From Alloalcanivorax balearicus MACL04 (GTDB lineage: Bacteria; Pseudomonadota; Gammaproteobacteria; Pseudomonadales; Alcanivoracaceae): a DNA stretch of 64,000 nucleotides. Made by a program: the position numbers and the translations under genes. Of the stretch, positions 26,353 through 36,707 are shown one piece after another. The first letter of the stretch is position 1; every line of letters starts with the position of its first letter. Where the stretch lies: contig NZ_ARXS01000015.1 in assembly GCF_025532145.1 (NCBI RefSeq), positions 1-64,000 on the forward strand. Direction: 5' to 3'. The notes under the pieces are model-generated. The model was not told where the DNA came from, searched no databases, and saw nothing but the letters and a program-made list of their open reading frames with translations.

Positions 26353-28758
26353 CTATTGCTTCTTCACTTTTTCTTTTTCCGCCGCCGCGTCATCCAGCAC
26401 ATAGGCGATCACGGCATCACGGCTCGGGCCCCTGGTGCCGATGGCGCTGTGGCCGCCGGCCGTCACCAGCAGTATCTGCCGGCCGGTGTCGTCCAGATAG
26501 GTCATCGGTGTGGCATGGCCGCCGATGGGCAGACGGTCTTCCCATAGCGTGCGCCCGCTGGTGAGGTCGTAGGCACGCACGTGGTTATCCAGGCCGCCGC
26601 TCATGAACGCCACGCCGCCGGCGGTGATGATCGGTCCGCCGATATCCGGCACGCCGATCGTCACCGGCAACGCGATCGGTGACGGGTAGCCGATGGTGCC
26701 GTTGCGATGGCGCCATACCACTTCGCCGGTACGCAGATCGGCGCCGGCCACGTAACCCCAGGGCGGTTGCTGGCAGGGCAGTCCCAGTGGCGACAGGAAC
26801 GGTTTCATCTTCACCGCATAGGGGGCGCCATAGTTTTCGTTGGCGCCGGGACCCCGTGAGGAAACATGGCGGCTATGGTCGTCTTTTCTGGGTACCAGAG
26901 TGGAGACGTAGGCGAGATAGGAGGGCGAGGTGAACGCCACCTGGCGGACCGGATCCACCGCCAGGGCGCCCCAATTGAATACGCCGAAGTTTCCCGGATA
27001 AATCAGGCTTCCTTGTTCCGAAGGCGGCGTATAACGGCCCTGGTACTGGAGCTGGCGAAAGCGGATGCGACAAAATAATTGATCCACCGGCGTGGCGCCC
27101 CACATGTCCCGCTCACGCAACGGCGGTGGATTGAAATTGAGGGCGGAGCTGGGCTGGCTGGTGGCCACGGTCTGATAACCGAGACTGGCCGGCGCCGGTT
27201 GTTCGCGTACCGGCAACACCGGATCGCCGGTGCGGCGGTCGAGCACATAGACGTCGCCCTGCTTGGTCGGTTGCACCAGCACCGGCACGCGGCCCTGGGG
27301 GGTATCCAGGTCCAGCAGGCTGGGCTGTGCCGGTACATCCATGTCCCAGAGATCGTGGCGGACAGTCTGGAAGACCCAGCGCACCTTGCCGGTGGCCAGA
27401 TCCAGCGCCACCACCGAGGAACTGAAGCGTTCGGCATCGGGGTCGCGCTGTTCCCCCCATTGATCCGGAGTGTGATTGCCCATGGGCAGATAGACCATGC
27501 CCAGAGCTTCGTCGACGCTGGCCACCGACCAACTGTTGGGACTGCTGGCGCTGTAGGTTTCGCCCTCCGGCAGCGGTTCGGTTCGTTCCGGGCTGCCGGG
27601 GTCCCAGTTCCACACCAGCCGGCCGTCGTCCACATCGTAGGCGCGGATGACACCGGAGGGTTGGGCGACGGAAACGTTGTCGCTGATCAGGCCACCGATG
27701 ATCACCACCTGGTCGGTGACCACCGGCGGCGAGGATGGATAGTAGAGGGGCGGTTGCGGGTTGGGCATGCCGGCCCACAGATCCACTTCGCCATTACTGC
27801 CAAACCGGGCGCACCGTTCACCGGTGTCCGCGTCGAGCGCGATGAGGCGGGCGTCGGCGGTAGGCAGGAACAGCCGCCGTTCACAATGCAGATCTTCCGG
27901 ATCGATCAGGCTGTCCCGTTCGCTGCCGGTGGCGGCGAGCATTTCCTCTGGCTGTGGATTGGTGCGTTCCACCGTGGCCAGCGGCGGCTGACGATGACCG
28001 GGGAAATAAGCCACGCCGCGACAGATTTGGCGCCGGCGATTGAGCTCCGGTTCGATGTCGGGATCGAAACGCCAGCGTTCCACGCCGGTGGTGGCGTCCA
28101 GTGCGATCAGCTCATGGCGCGGCGTGCACAGGTACAGGGTATCGTCCACTTTTAGCGGTGTGGCCTCGAACGTGGTGGCGTCGGTGTCGCCGGTATGGAA
28201 CACCCAGGCCCGGCGCAACCGGGCCACGTTGTCGGGGGTGATTTGCGCCAATGGCGAATACCGCTGGCCGAGGGCGGTACGTCCGTAGGCGTGCCAGTCT
28301 CCTTCGGCCACCAACTCGGAGTGGCCGGCGTCCGGGCTGACCGGGCCGGGCAGCTCTCCGGTCAGATCATGGGGGTCCTGATAGTAGCCGACAGCGGCTA
28401 CCGCCGTGCTCAGCAAGACCGCCAGCAGCAAAGGCGCGCGTCCGCCCCGGATCGGGGACGCCACGCCAGGAATTACCAGCAGCAAACCAAACAGCACCAG
28501 CAATGCGCCGCGCGGCGCCAGGGCCCACCAGTCCAGTCCTGCCTCCCACAGGCTCCAACCGAGGGTGCCGACCAGCAGCAGGGCGTACAGGCCCAGGGCG
28601 CTGCGCCGTTTCATCAGCAGCAGCAAGGCGCAAAGCACCAGCACCGAGCCGGCCACCAGGTAATAGGGGCTGCCGTTCAGGGACACCAGCCAGCCGCCGC
28701 CGGCGGCCATGGCCAGCCCCAGCAGTAGTATCAGCAGGGCGATCACCACACGAATCAC
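26353..28758 (-). CDS. membrane-bound PQQ-dependent dehydrogenase (glucose/quinate/shikimate type)
   Basis: This 801-residue quinoprotein has four to five N-terminal membrane helices (about 1-135) followed by an eight-bladed PQQ propeller. Signatures include WHAYGRTALGQRYSPLAQITPDNVARL (about 176-202), GDTDATTFEATPLKVDDTLYLCTPRHELIALDA, and VTAGGHSAIGTRGPSRDAVIAYVL near the end. Related enzymes oxidise sugars or alcohols in the periplasm and reduce ubiquinone. I place the start at the GTG at 28758, with AGGAGGT five bases before it; an upstream ATG would add 51 Arg-rich residues. It follows mltB by 13 bases. The substrate is not readable from sequence. Confidence 0.85.
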   Translation of the reverse strand: MIRVVIALLILLLGLAMAAGGGWLVSLNGSPYYLVAGSVLVLCALLLLMKRRSALGLYALLLVGTLGWSLWEAGLDWWALAPRGALLVLFGLLLVIPGVASPIRGGRAPLLLAVLLSTAVAAVGYYQDPHDLTGELPGPVSPDAGHSELVAEGDWHAYGRTALGQRYSPLAQITPDNVARLRRAWVFHTGDTDATTFEATPLKVDDTLYLCTPRHELIALDATTGVERWRFDPDIEPELNRRRQICRGVAYFPGHRQPPLATVERTNPQPEEMLAATGSERDSLIDPEDLHCERRLFLPTADARLIALDADTGERCARFGSNGEVDLWAGMPNPQPPLYYPSSPPVVTDQVVIIGGLISDNVSVAQPSGVIRAYDVDDGRLVWNWDPGSPERTEPLPEGETYSASSPNSWSVASVDEALGMVYLPMGNHTPDQWGEQRDPDAERFSSSVVALDLATGKVRWVFQTVRHDLWDMDVPAQPSLLDLDTPQGRVPVLVQPTKQGDVYVLDRRTGDPVLPVREQPAPASLGYQTVATSQPSSALNFNPPPLRERDMWGATPVDQLFCRIRFRQLQYQGRYTPPSEQGSLIYPGNFGVFNWGALAVDPVRQVAFTSPSYLAYVSTLVPRKDDHSRHVSSRGPGANENYGAPYAVKMKPFLSPLGLPCQQPPWGYVAGADLRTGEVVWRHRNGTIGYPSPIALPVTIGVPDIGGPIITAGGVAFMSGGLDNHVRAYDLTSGRTLWEDRLPIGGHATPMTYLDDTGRQILLVTAGGHSAIGTRGPSRDAVIAYVLDDAAAEKEKVKKQ

Positions 28759-28771
28759 GAAGCACCTCCTC

Positions 28772-30022
28772 TTACCGCGGCGCTTGCTGAGGCCGCGGTG
28801 ACTCGCCCGGTTTGGCTTCCGCCTCTTCCTTGAGAATGCCCAATGCCTTGAGACTGGCTTCATCCGGGAAACCGTCGGCTGGCAGCCCCTGTTGTTGCTG
28901 GAAGCGGCCAAGCGCGGCGCGAGTGCCCGGACCGAGCAGCCCGTCTTCGGAGCCGGCCTTGAAGCCGTCGGCGTTCAGGCGCGCTTGCAACGCCTTGACC
29001 TGGTCCCGGTGCAGACGCGGCGCCGGGACCGGTGCCCGGCTGAGTTCGCCGGCGCCATTGATCCGGTCCGCCAGACGGCCCACCGCCAGCGCGTAGGCTT
29101 CGGAGCGATTCCAGCCCATGATCACGCGGAAGTTCTCGTACACCAGAAAGGCGGGGCCATGGGCGCCGGAGGGCACCAACAGCGACGCGTTCATCGGCGC
29201 CTCCGGCAGTGGCTGGCCGTTGGGAAGTCGCACGTTGCGTTCGCGCCAGTAACTCAGCGGCCAGGATTCACCGAGGCCGGCCAGGCCATAGTCGAACTGG
29301 TCCGGTAACGAGACTTCGCGGCCCCAGCGCTCGCCGGTCCGCCAGCCCAGGGCGTTGAGGAAATTGGCGGCGGAAGAGAGTGCGTCCGGCAGGCTGTGCC
29401 AGAGATCCCGGCGGCCGTCACCGTCGCCGTCCACGGCGTAACGGAGAAAAGTGGAGGGCATGAATTGGACATGGCCCATGGCGCCGGCCCAGGAGCCTTC
29501 CATCTGTGGCACGGTAATGGCGCCTTCTTCGACGATGCGCAGAGCGTTCATCAACTCGGCGGTGAAAAAAGCGCCGCGACGGCCTTCACAGGCCAGCGTG
29601 GCGAGCGCGTCGAGTACTGGCGTGTTGCCGTAAAAACCGCCGTAGTTGGTCTCCAGCCCCCAGAACGCCAGCAGGTAAGCGGCGGGGACGCCGTACTCGG
29701 CTTCCACCTTTGCCAACAGCTCGGCGTGCTGGCGGCCCAGCTCCCGACCTTGTTTAATCCGCTGTGCCGTCACCCGTCGCCCATAGTAGTCGGCGAAGCT
29801 GCTGGTAAATTCCGGTTGTTTGCGATCCAGCTCGACCACCTTGGTCTGCAGGGTCAGTGCGGGGATCCGCTGACGGGCCAGCTGCGGATCGATGCCGTCC
29901 TCTATGGCTTTTTGTTCCAGCTCACCCAGGCATGCCCGGAAATCTTCCTGTTCCAGGGCATGGGCACCGGTAATCAGACCGAACAACAAAACCGGCATGG
30001 TGATGAAAAAGGGGCGGGACAT
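28772..30022 (-). CDS. lytic murein transglycosylase, MltB family, with peptidoglycan-binding domain
   Basis: This 416-residue exported enzyme has a signal peptide (1-22, ending A-H-A) and an SLT_2 domain with catalytic Glu124 in FWGLETNYGGFYGNTP. Supporting motifs are SWAGAMGHVQFMPSTFLRYAVDGDGDGRRDLW and NALGWRTGERWGREV. A C-terminal peptidoglycan-binding_1 domain follows (about 340-400: QVKALQARLNADGFKAGSEDGLLGPGTRAALGRFQQQ). It cleaves glycan strands to 1,6-anhydro ends. The C-terminal domain is absent from E. coli MltB but common in related families. The PQQ dehydrogenase gene starts 13 bases after it. Confidence 0.9.
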   Translation of the reverse strand: MSRPFFITMPVLLFGLITGAHALEQEDFRACLGELEQKAIEDGIDPQLARQRIPALTLQTKVVELDRKQPEFTSSFADYYGRRVTAQRIKQGRELGRQHAELLAKVEAEYGVPAAYLLAFWGLETNYGGFYGNTPVLDALATLACEGRRGAFFTAELMNALRIVEEGAITVPQMEGSWAGAMGHVQFMPSTFLRYAVDGDGDGRRDLWHSLPDALSSAANFLNALGWRTGERWGREVSLPDQFDYGLAGLGESWPLSYWRERNVRLPNGQPLPEAPMNASLLVPSGAHGPAFLVYENFRVIMGWNRSEAYALAVGRLADRINGAGELSRAPVPAPRLHRDQVKALQARLNADGFKAGSEDGLLGPGTRAALGRFQQQQGLPADGFPDEASLKALGILKEEAEAKPGESPRPQQAPR

Positions 30023-30061
30023 AATCTCTCCATGACATCAGGGGGCGGGCCGGGGCCCGGA

Positions 30062-30973
30062 TTATTGATCTTCCAATACGCGTCGTACCCGTACCGCCGT
30101 GGCGCGCGGGCGGACAGTGCTGTTACGGGCTTCCGCGCGGGCGCGGGTGACGGCGGCGCCGAACAGCAGGATCAGCGACGAGTAGTACACCCACAACAAC
30201 AGCAGTACCAGGGAACCGGCGGCGCCGTAGGTGGAGGCGGTGGCGGTGTGGGAAAGATACAACGCGATCAGGAAGCGGCCGAGGATGAACAGCAAGGCAG
30301 TGACCAGCGCGCCGAGCAACACGTCACGCCAACTCAGGATGGCGTCCGGCAACACCTTGAAGATGGTGGCGAACAGCAGCGTGATCACGGTGATCGATAC
30401 CAGGGTCTCCACCGCCACCATCAATACGCCGGGCACGGGCAGCCATTCCTGGGCGAACACCATCAGCGCCTGGGTGATCACGCTGAGCAGCAGCGACACC
30501 ATCATCACGAAACCGATGGAGAGGACCACGGTAAGCGACAGCAGCCGGTTCTTGATCAGCGCGAACACGGTGTTGCGTGACGGACGGGGGGCAATATCCC
30601 AGATGTTGTTGAGTGAACGCTGCATCTGAGCGAAGACCGTGGTGGCACCGATCAGCATGGCGCCGACGCCGATGATGGTGGGCAACAGACCACCGTCGGT
30701 GATGCGGGTACGCGCCACCGCTTCCGCCACCGCCTGGGCGGCCTCGGCACCGACGTTGTCTTCCAGCAGACTCATGATTTGTTGCATGGCGGCATCGGTG
30801 CTCATCACCAGCCCGATCACCTGAACCGCCAGAATCACCACCGGCGCGATGGAGAACAGCGTGAAGAACGCCAGCGCGCCGGCGTGGATCAGGGCATCAC
30901 CTCGTAACCAATAGCCGATGGAGGCTTTGAGAATACCGAACCAATAGAGGACGATGTCCTTGATTTTCTGCAT
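30062..30973 (-). CDS. YihY/BrkB-family membrane protein
   Basis: This 303-residue inner-membrane protein has six predicted helices and the YihY/BrkB signature stretches GDALIHAGALAFFTLFSIAPVVILAVQVIG (about 24-53) and YGAAGSLVLLLLWVYYSSLILLFGAAVTRA (about 248-277). Its function is poorly known; it was once called ribonuclease BN in error. The C-terminal tail is basic. It lies 39 bases upstream of mltB on the same strand and may be the first gene of that unit. Confidence 0.9.
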   Translation of the reverse strand: MQKIKDIVLYWFGILKASIGYWLRGDALIHAGALAFFTLFSIAPVVILAVQVIGLVMSTDAAMQQIMSLLEDNVGAEAAQAVAEAVARTRITDGGLLPTIIGVGAMLIGATTVFAQMQRSLNNIWDIAPRPSRNTVFALIKNRLLSLTVVLSIGFVMMVSLLLSVITQALMVFAQEWLPVPGVLMVAVETLVSITVITLLFATIFKVLPDAILSWRDVLLGALVTALLFILGRFLIALYLSHTATASTYGAAGSLVLLLLWVYYSSLILLFGAAVTRARAEARNSTVRPRATAVRVRRVLEDQ

Positions 30974-31078
30974 GCCGTGTCGTCCTGGCGGCGATTGTCG
31001 ATGGGACTATTGTTCCGCTATGCGCGCCGAGAAGAAAGTCCACTTTTCTTCGTAGAGGGATGGCCGGATCTGGTGATC

Positions 31079-31296
31079 GCTACGAAGCCGCTGTGGGAGC
31101 TTGCCTGCAAGCGAATCGTTCTTCCAGCCCTGGAAGTTCGCTTGCAGGCAAGCTCCCACAGCGGCTCCGTAGCAGAAACTGTGGGAGCCAGCTTGCTGGC
31201 GAATTCAGGCCCTCCGACATAGGGAAATTCGCTTGCAGGGCACCATTGAAGCTCCCACAGCGGCTTCGTAGTCTGGTCCGTGGGAAGCTGCCGGGG
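31079..31296. repeat. cluster of REP-like elements
   Basis: At least four arms lie in a row: GCTACGAAGCCGCTGTGGGA with TTGCCTGCAAGCGAAT, an inverted partner (31137-31173), a third with CAGCTTGCTGGCGAATTC, and a fourth from about 31226 interrupted by a short insert (GGGCACCATTGAAGCTCCC), ending with a partial copy at about 31280. This is the largest repeat cluster in the window and fills the gap between the YihY and ndh genes. Confidence 0.8.
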
Positions 31297-31310
31297 GGAG
31301 CCCGTTGTCG

Positions 31311-32603
31311 TCAATGCAGCTTCAAACGTGGCCGCACCAGGCGGCTGAAACGGCCCGCGGTGAGCAGCATGATCGTTCGCGGCCAGCCATACAGCGCGGC
31401 CTGGTGCATGCGGTACAACGCCACGTACATGATCCGCGCCAGCCAGCCTTCGACGAAGAAGTTGCCGCCCTTCAGGTTGCCCATCAGCATGCCAACGGAA
31501 CTGTAGTTGGACAGCGACACCAGTGAACCGTGGTCCTTGTACTCGAACGGCTTCAGCTCCTGACTGTTGAGCAAGCGAACCAGATTCCGGGCGGTGTGGT
31601 GGGCCATTTGCTGCGCCGATTGCGCGCGCGGCGGGATCGGCCGTTCTGCTCCTTCCGGTTTGAGGAAGGCGCTGTCGCCGATGACGAAGACATTGTCGTG
31701 GCCCTTGGCCAGCAGATTCGGTTCCACCTCGATCTGGTTGACGCGAGTGACGGCGAAGCCCTCCAACTGTCCGAAAACATCCGGGCCTTTTACCCCCGCC
31801 GCCCACACCATCAGGTCGGCCTCGATCTCCTCGCCGTCCTTGGTGACCAGCGCCTGCTCGGTGGCCTCCGCCACCATCACGCCGGTGCGGACCGATACGC
31901 CGAGCGCCTGCAGCCGTTCGGTGGCGGCGGCGGATACCCGCTCACTGAGGGCGGGCAGAATCCGCGGCAGCGCCTCGACCACGGTGACGCGCAGCTGTTT
32001 GCGGTCCAGGTGTTCGTGGCCGTAGAGCTTGAGCATGGCCACCGCGTGATGGATTTCCGCCGCCAGTTCCACACCGGTGGCGCCGCCGCCGACAATCGCC
32101 ACGGACACTGGATCATTGCGGTAGTTGGCGTGCAGACAAGTGTTCAGGAAGCGCTCGCGAAAGCGTTCCGCCTGGGTGCGGGTATCCATGAACAGGCAGT
32201 GCTGGCGCACGCCAGGGGTACCGAAGTCATTGCTCTGGCTGCCGATGGCGAGCACCAGGTAGTCGTAGTCGAGTTGCCGTTCGGGCAGCACCTCTTCGCC
32301 GTCCGGGCCGTTCATCGCCGCCAGGGTAACGGTCCGTGCGGCGGCATCCACGCGGGTCAGGGTGCCCGGTTCGAACCGGTAATGATTGAGCCGGGCATGG
32401 GCGCGGTAGTCCACGGCGTCCAGGTCGGCGTCGATGGCGCCGGTGGCCACTTCGTGATAGCGCGGTTTCCACACATGGATATTGCTGGTATCGACCAGGG
32501 TAATGTCGGCGCGACCGCGCTTGCCCAGTTTACGCCCGAGTTGGGTGACCAGCGGCAGGCCGCCGGCACCGCCTCCTACTACCAGGATCTTGGGTTTGCT
32601 CAT
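31311..32603 (-). CDS. ndh: type II NADH dehydrogenase (NDH-2)
   Basis: This 430-residue flavoprotein oxidises NADH and reduces quinone without pumping protons. It has the FAD motif ILVVGGGAGGLPLVTQLG (about 6-23) and the NADH motif VAIVGGGATGVELAAEIHH (about 164-182). Further matches are VWAAGVKGPDVF, NVFVIGDSAFL and a C-terminal hydrophobic or amphipathic segment (about 380-415) for membrane contact. The start at 32603 was chosen at the usual N-terminus, with GGAG upstream. It stands alone and diverges from the acyl-CoA synthetase genes. Confidence 0.9.
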   Translation of the reverse strand: MSKPKILVVGGGAGGLPLVTQLGRKLGKRGRADITLVDTSNIHVWKPRYHEVATGAIDADLDAVDYRAHARLNHYRFEPGTLTRVDAAARTVTLAAMNGPDGEEVLPERQLDYDYLVLAIGSQSNDFGTPGVRQHCLFMDTRTQAERFRERFLNTCLHANYRNDPVSVAIVGGGATGVELAAEIHHAVAMLKLYGHEHLDRKQLRVTVVEALPRILPALSERVSAAATERLQALGVSVRTGVMVAEATEQALVTKDGEEIEADLMVWAAGVKGPDVFGQLEGFAVTRVNQIEVEPNLLAKGHDNVFVIGDSAFLKPEGAERPIPPRAQSAQQMAHHTARNLVRLLNSQELKPFEYKDHGSLVSLSNYSSVGMLMGNLKGGNFFVEGWLARIMYVALYRMHQAALYGWPRTIMLLTAGRFSRLVRPRLKLH

Positions 32604-32778
32604 GCAGGGGCTCCGTCCTTCAAAGCAGGGCCGCCCCGGTCCCGGGAAGGGAAGGGGGCGGCGAAAAGAACAGTTTACCGGCATCTCCGGATGAACGGAA
32701 AAGCCCACACTCATCCTTAGGAACTAAAAGCGTGGACAGCCAGTCACGACTTAAGTATAAGTGACGTCGTTAAAGTTT

Positions 32779-32800
32779 ACCTTTACGTTAACGTAAAGGT
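32779..32800. promoter_or_regulatory. 22-bp perfect palindrome ahead of the acyl-CoA synthetase pair
   Basis: The sequence from 32779 to 32800 is a perfect inverted repeat: ACCTTTACGTT followed directly by AACGTAAAGGT. It lies 60 bases before the ATG at 32860. The core TTTACGTTAACGTAAA resembles sites I recall for MerR-type LiuR regulators of branched-chain acyl-CoA catabolism; that identity is a recollection. No MerR gene is in the window. Confidence 0.65.
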
Positions 32801-32859
32801 GTAAAGCGGGGCTGGACGGGCCCCTCATACCGACAACAACGAACGACAAGGAGCCTGCC

Positions 32860-34542
<1,683 letters not shown>

Positions 34543-34617
34543 AATTCCCGAGCCTGTGACGACAGAGCCCGGCTGACCGCCGGGCCGCGAGATACAAAAA
34601 AAGAAGGAGAGCGACCC

Positions 34618-36273
34618 ATGCGCCAGTACAACGAGGCGGTGGACCAATTCGATATTCAACAGGTGGCGAAAGCCACTCTGAGCGGCTCCCTTGAGAGCCT
34701 GAATGCCTGCGTGGAATGCTGCGACCGTCATGCCCTGCCGGGGCGGATCGCCCTGTTCTGGGAAGGCGCCGATGGTGACAGCGCCACCTACACATTCAGC
34801 GAATTACGCGACCAGGCCTCCCGTTTCGCCGCCTTTCTCGCCAATCAGGGTGTGGGCGCGGGCGACTGCGTGGCGGGGCTGTTGCCACGCCGGGTGGAAC
34901 TGCTGATCACGGTGCTGGCCACCTGGCGGCTTGGCGCGGTGTATCAGCCGCTGTTCACCGCCTTTGGTCCGAAGGCCATCGACCACCGGCTGCAAACCGC
35001 CGGTACCCGGGTGGTGGTCACCGACGGTGACAATCGCGGCAAACTGGACGGTTTGCAAAGCGATCCATTGGTGGTCACCGTGGGCGGTGATAAAGGCCGG
35101 GGCATCCGCCGGGGTGACTTCAGCTTCTGGGCGGAACTGGAAAGCCACCAGGACGGCGCCGAGCCGGTGATGCGCAGTGCCGACGACCCCTTTCTGATGA
35201 TGTTCACCTCCGGCACCACCGGCTTGCCCAAGGCGGTGCCGGTACCGCTCAAGGCCATCGTCGCTTTCGCCGGTTACATGCAACACGCGGTTGGATTGCG
35301 TGAAGACGATGCATTCTGGAACCTGGCCGATCCCGGCTGGGCTTACGGGCTTTACTATGCGGTGACCGGGCCGCTGTCCCTTGGTCACCCCACCACCTTC
35401 TATGACGGCGGCTTCACCGTGGAAAGCACCTGCCGGGTGATCAACAAATACGGTATTACCAACCTGGCCGGCTCACCCACCGCTTACCGGTTGTTGATGG
35501 CTGGCGGTGACACCGTGGTTAAGGCGCTGCGCGGCAAATTGCGGGCGGTGAGCAGTGCCGGTGAACCACTGACGCCGGAGGTGATCCGCTGGTTCGCCAA
35601 GGAACTGGGCACCACCATCCACGATCACTACGGCCAGACCGAGCTGGGCATGGTGCTGTGTAACCATCACGAACTGAAGCATCCGGTGCGGATCGGTGCC
35701 GCCGGCTTCGCCGTGCCCGGGCATCGGGTGGTGGTGGTCAACGAAGAGGGCGAGGAATTGCCGGTGGGACAGCCGGGGATTCTTGCCGTGGATCGCAATC
35801 AGTCCCCCTTATTCTGGTTCCCGGGGTATCCCGCCGATCCGCAAAAGTCGATGCTGAAACATTATTATATGAGCGGCGATACGGTGGAGCTGAACGGCGA
35901 CGGCAGCATCAGCTTTGTCGGCCGTTCCGATGATGTGATCACCACTTCCGGTTACCGGGTCGGCCCGTTCGATGTGGAAAGCGCCCTGATCGAACATCCG
36001 TCGGTGGTGGAAGCAGCGGTGATCGGCAAACCCGACGAAGAGCGTACCGAATTGGTAAAAGCGTTCGTGGTGTTGGGGGCGGGCTACCGAGGGGATGACG
36101 ACCTGGCGAAGGAACTGCAGCAAGCGGTTCGCCAGCGGTTGTCCGCTCACGCCTATCCGCGCGAAATTGAGTTCGTGGAGTCGCTGCCGAAGACACCCAG
36201 TGGTAAGATACAGCGATTCCTGCTGCGCAACGAAGAAGTGGCGCGGCAACGCCAGGCGGCGGCCACGGCCTGA
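34618..36273 (+). CDS. AMP-binding acyl-CoA synthetase (acetyl/medium-chain-like)
   Basis: This 551-residue adenylate-forming enzyme belongs to a different subfamily from its neighbour. It has FTSGTTGLPKAVP (about 196-208), HYGQTELGMVLCN, MSGDTVELNGDGSISFVGRSDDVITTSGYRVGPFDVESALIEHP and the C-terminal PKTPSGKIQRFLLR with its catalytic lysine. These match the medium-chain or short-chain acyl-CoA synthetases near acetyl-CoA synthetase. AAGGAGAG lies nine bases before the ATG. It ends 27 bases before a strong intrinsic terminator, so the two synthetases make one transcription unit. Confidence 0.83.
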   Translation: MRQYNEAVDQFDIQQVAKATLSGSLESLNACVECCDRHALPGRIALFWEGADGDSATYTFSELRDQASRFAAFLANQGVGAGDCVAGLLPRRVELLITVLATWRLGAVYQPLFTAFGPKAIDHRLQTAGTRVVVTDGDNRGKLDGLQSDPLVVTVGGDKGRGIRRGDFSFWAELESHQDGAEPVMRSADDPFLMMFTSGTTGLPKAVPVPLKAIVAFAGYMQHAVGLREDDAFWNLADPGWAYGLYYAVTGPLSLGHPTTFYDGGFTVESTCRVINKYGITNLAGSPTAYRLLMAGGDTVVKALRGKLRAVSSAGEPLTPEVIRWFAKELGTTIHDHYGQTELGMVLCNHHELKHPVRIGAAGFAVPGHRVVVVNEEGEELPVGQPGILAVDRNQSPLFWFPGYPADPQKSMLKHYYMSGDTVELNGDGSISFVGRSDDVITTSGYRVGPFDVESALIEHPSVVEAAVIGKPDEERTELVKAFVVLGAGYRGDDDLAKELQQAVRQRLSAHAYPREIEFVESLPKTPSGKIQRFLLRNEEVARQRQAAATA

Positions 36274-36300
36274 TCCTGACGCTTTTTTGTTCTGCCTTGC

Positions 36301-36325
36301 GCCGGCCCTTGGGCCGGCTTTTTAT
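36301..36325 (+). terminator. intrinsic terminator after the synthetase pair
   Basis: GCCGGCCC-TT-GGGCCGGC (36301-36318) is followed by a T-rich TTTTTATT. The strong stem and short loop make a standard terminator for the two plus-strand acyl-CoA synthetase genes. Confidence 0.85.
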
Positions 36326-36329
36326 TGGG

Positions 36330-36707
36330 TTCATCGCGGTTTAGCGGGATCCGGCCTTACCCTCCATCGTGGACAGCGGAGTCGCGTTACGTTAAACCCC
36401 AAACCTGTTGCGGGCCTTGGAGATATAAATTGGGGGGCACTACGACGCCGCTGTGGGAGCCCCTTCCGTGCCAGTGGTTGGTCCGGAAGGCCTTCGTACA
36501 GCCCCGCTTCGAGTGAACCGCAGCTTCCCTGGCTCCAGAAACGACGAACCTTTCTGGACAGGAGAGATTGCACGTCCTCCCCTTCGTGGCGCTTCGGCAG
36601 CGACCGGGAGCCTACATGGACGTATTCACGGCGTTCCCGCAAAGGTATAACGCGGCTTCGCTGTCCCGGATGGGGAGGTGGAGAGGAACCAAACCGCGAT
36701 CGTGTCT
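36330..36707. other. non-coding gap with REP fragment and a possible dispersed repeat
   Basis: There is no supportable gene in about 380 bases. A half REP-like arm (CTACGACGCCGCTGTGGGAG, about 36440-36459) is present. The stretch at about 36595-36640 (AGCGACCGGGAGCCTACATG and following) resembles, from memory, a repeat dispersed in marine gammaproteobacterial genomes; it occurs once here. The rest looks like decayed sequence. Confidence 0.5.

Noticed and set aside
26353-28911. A longer PQQ dehydrogenase starting at an ATG 51 codons upstream
   Set aside because: That extension overlaps the end of mltB and is basic and non-conserved; the GTG at 28758 has an excellent AGGAGGT five bases before it and begins right at the first membrane helix.
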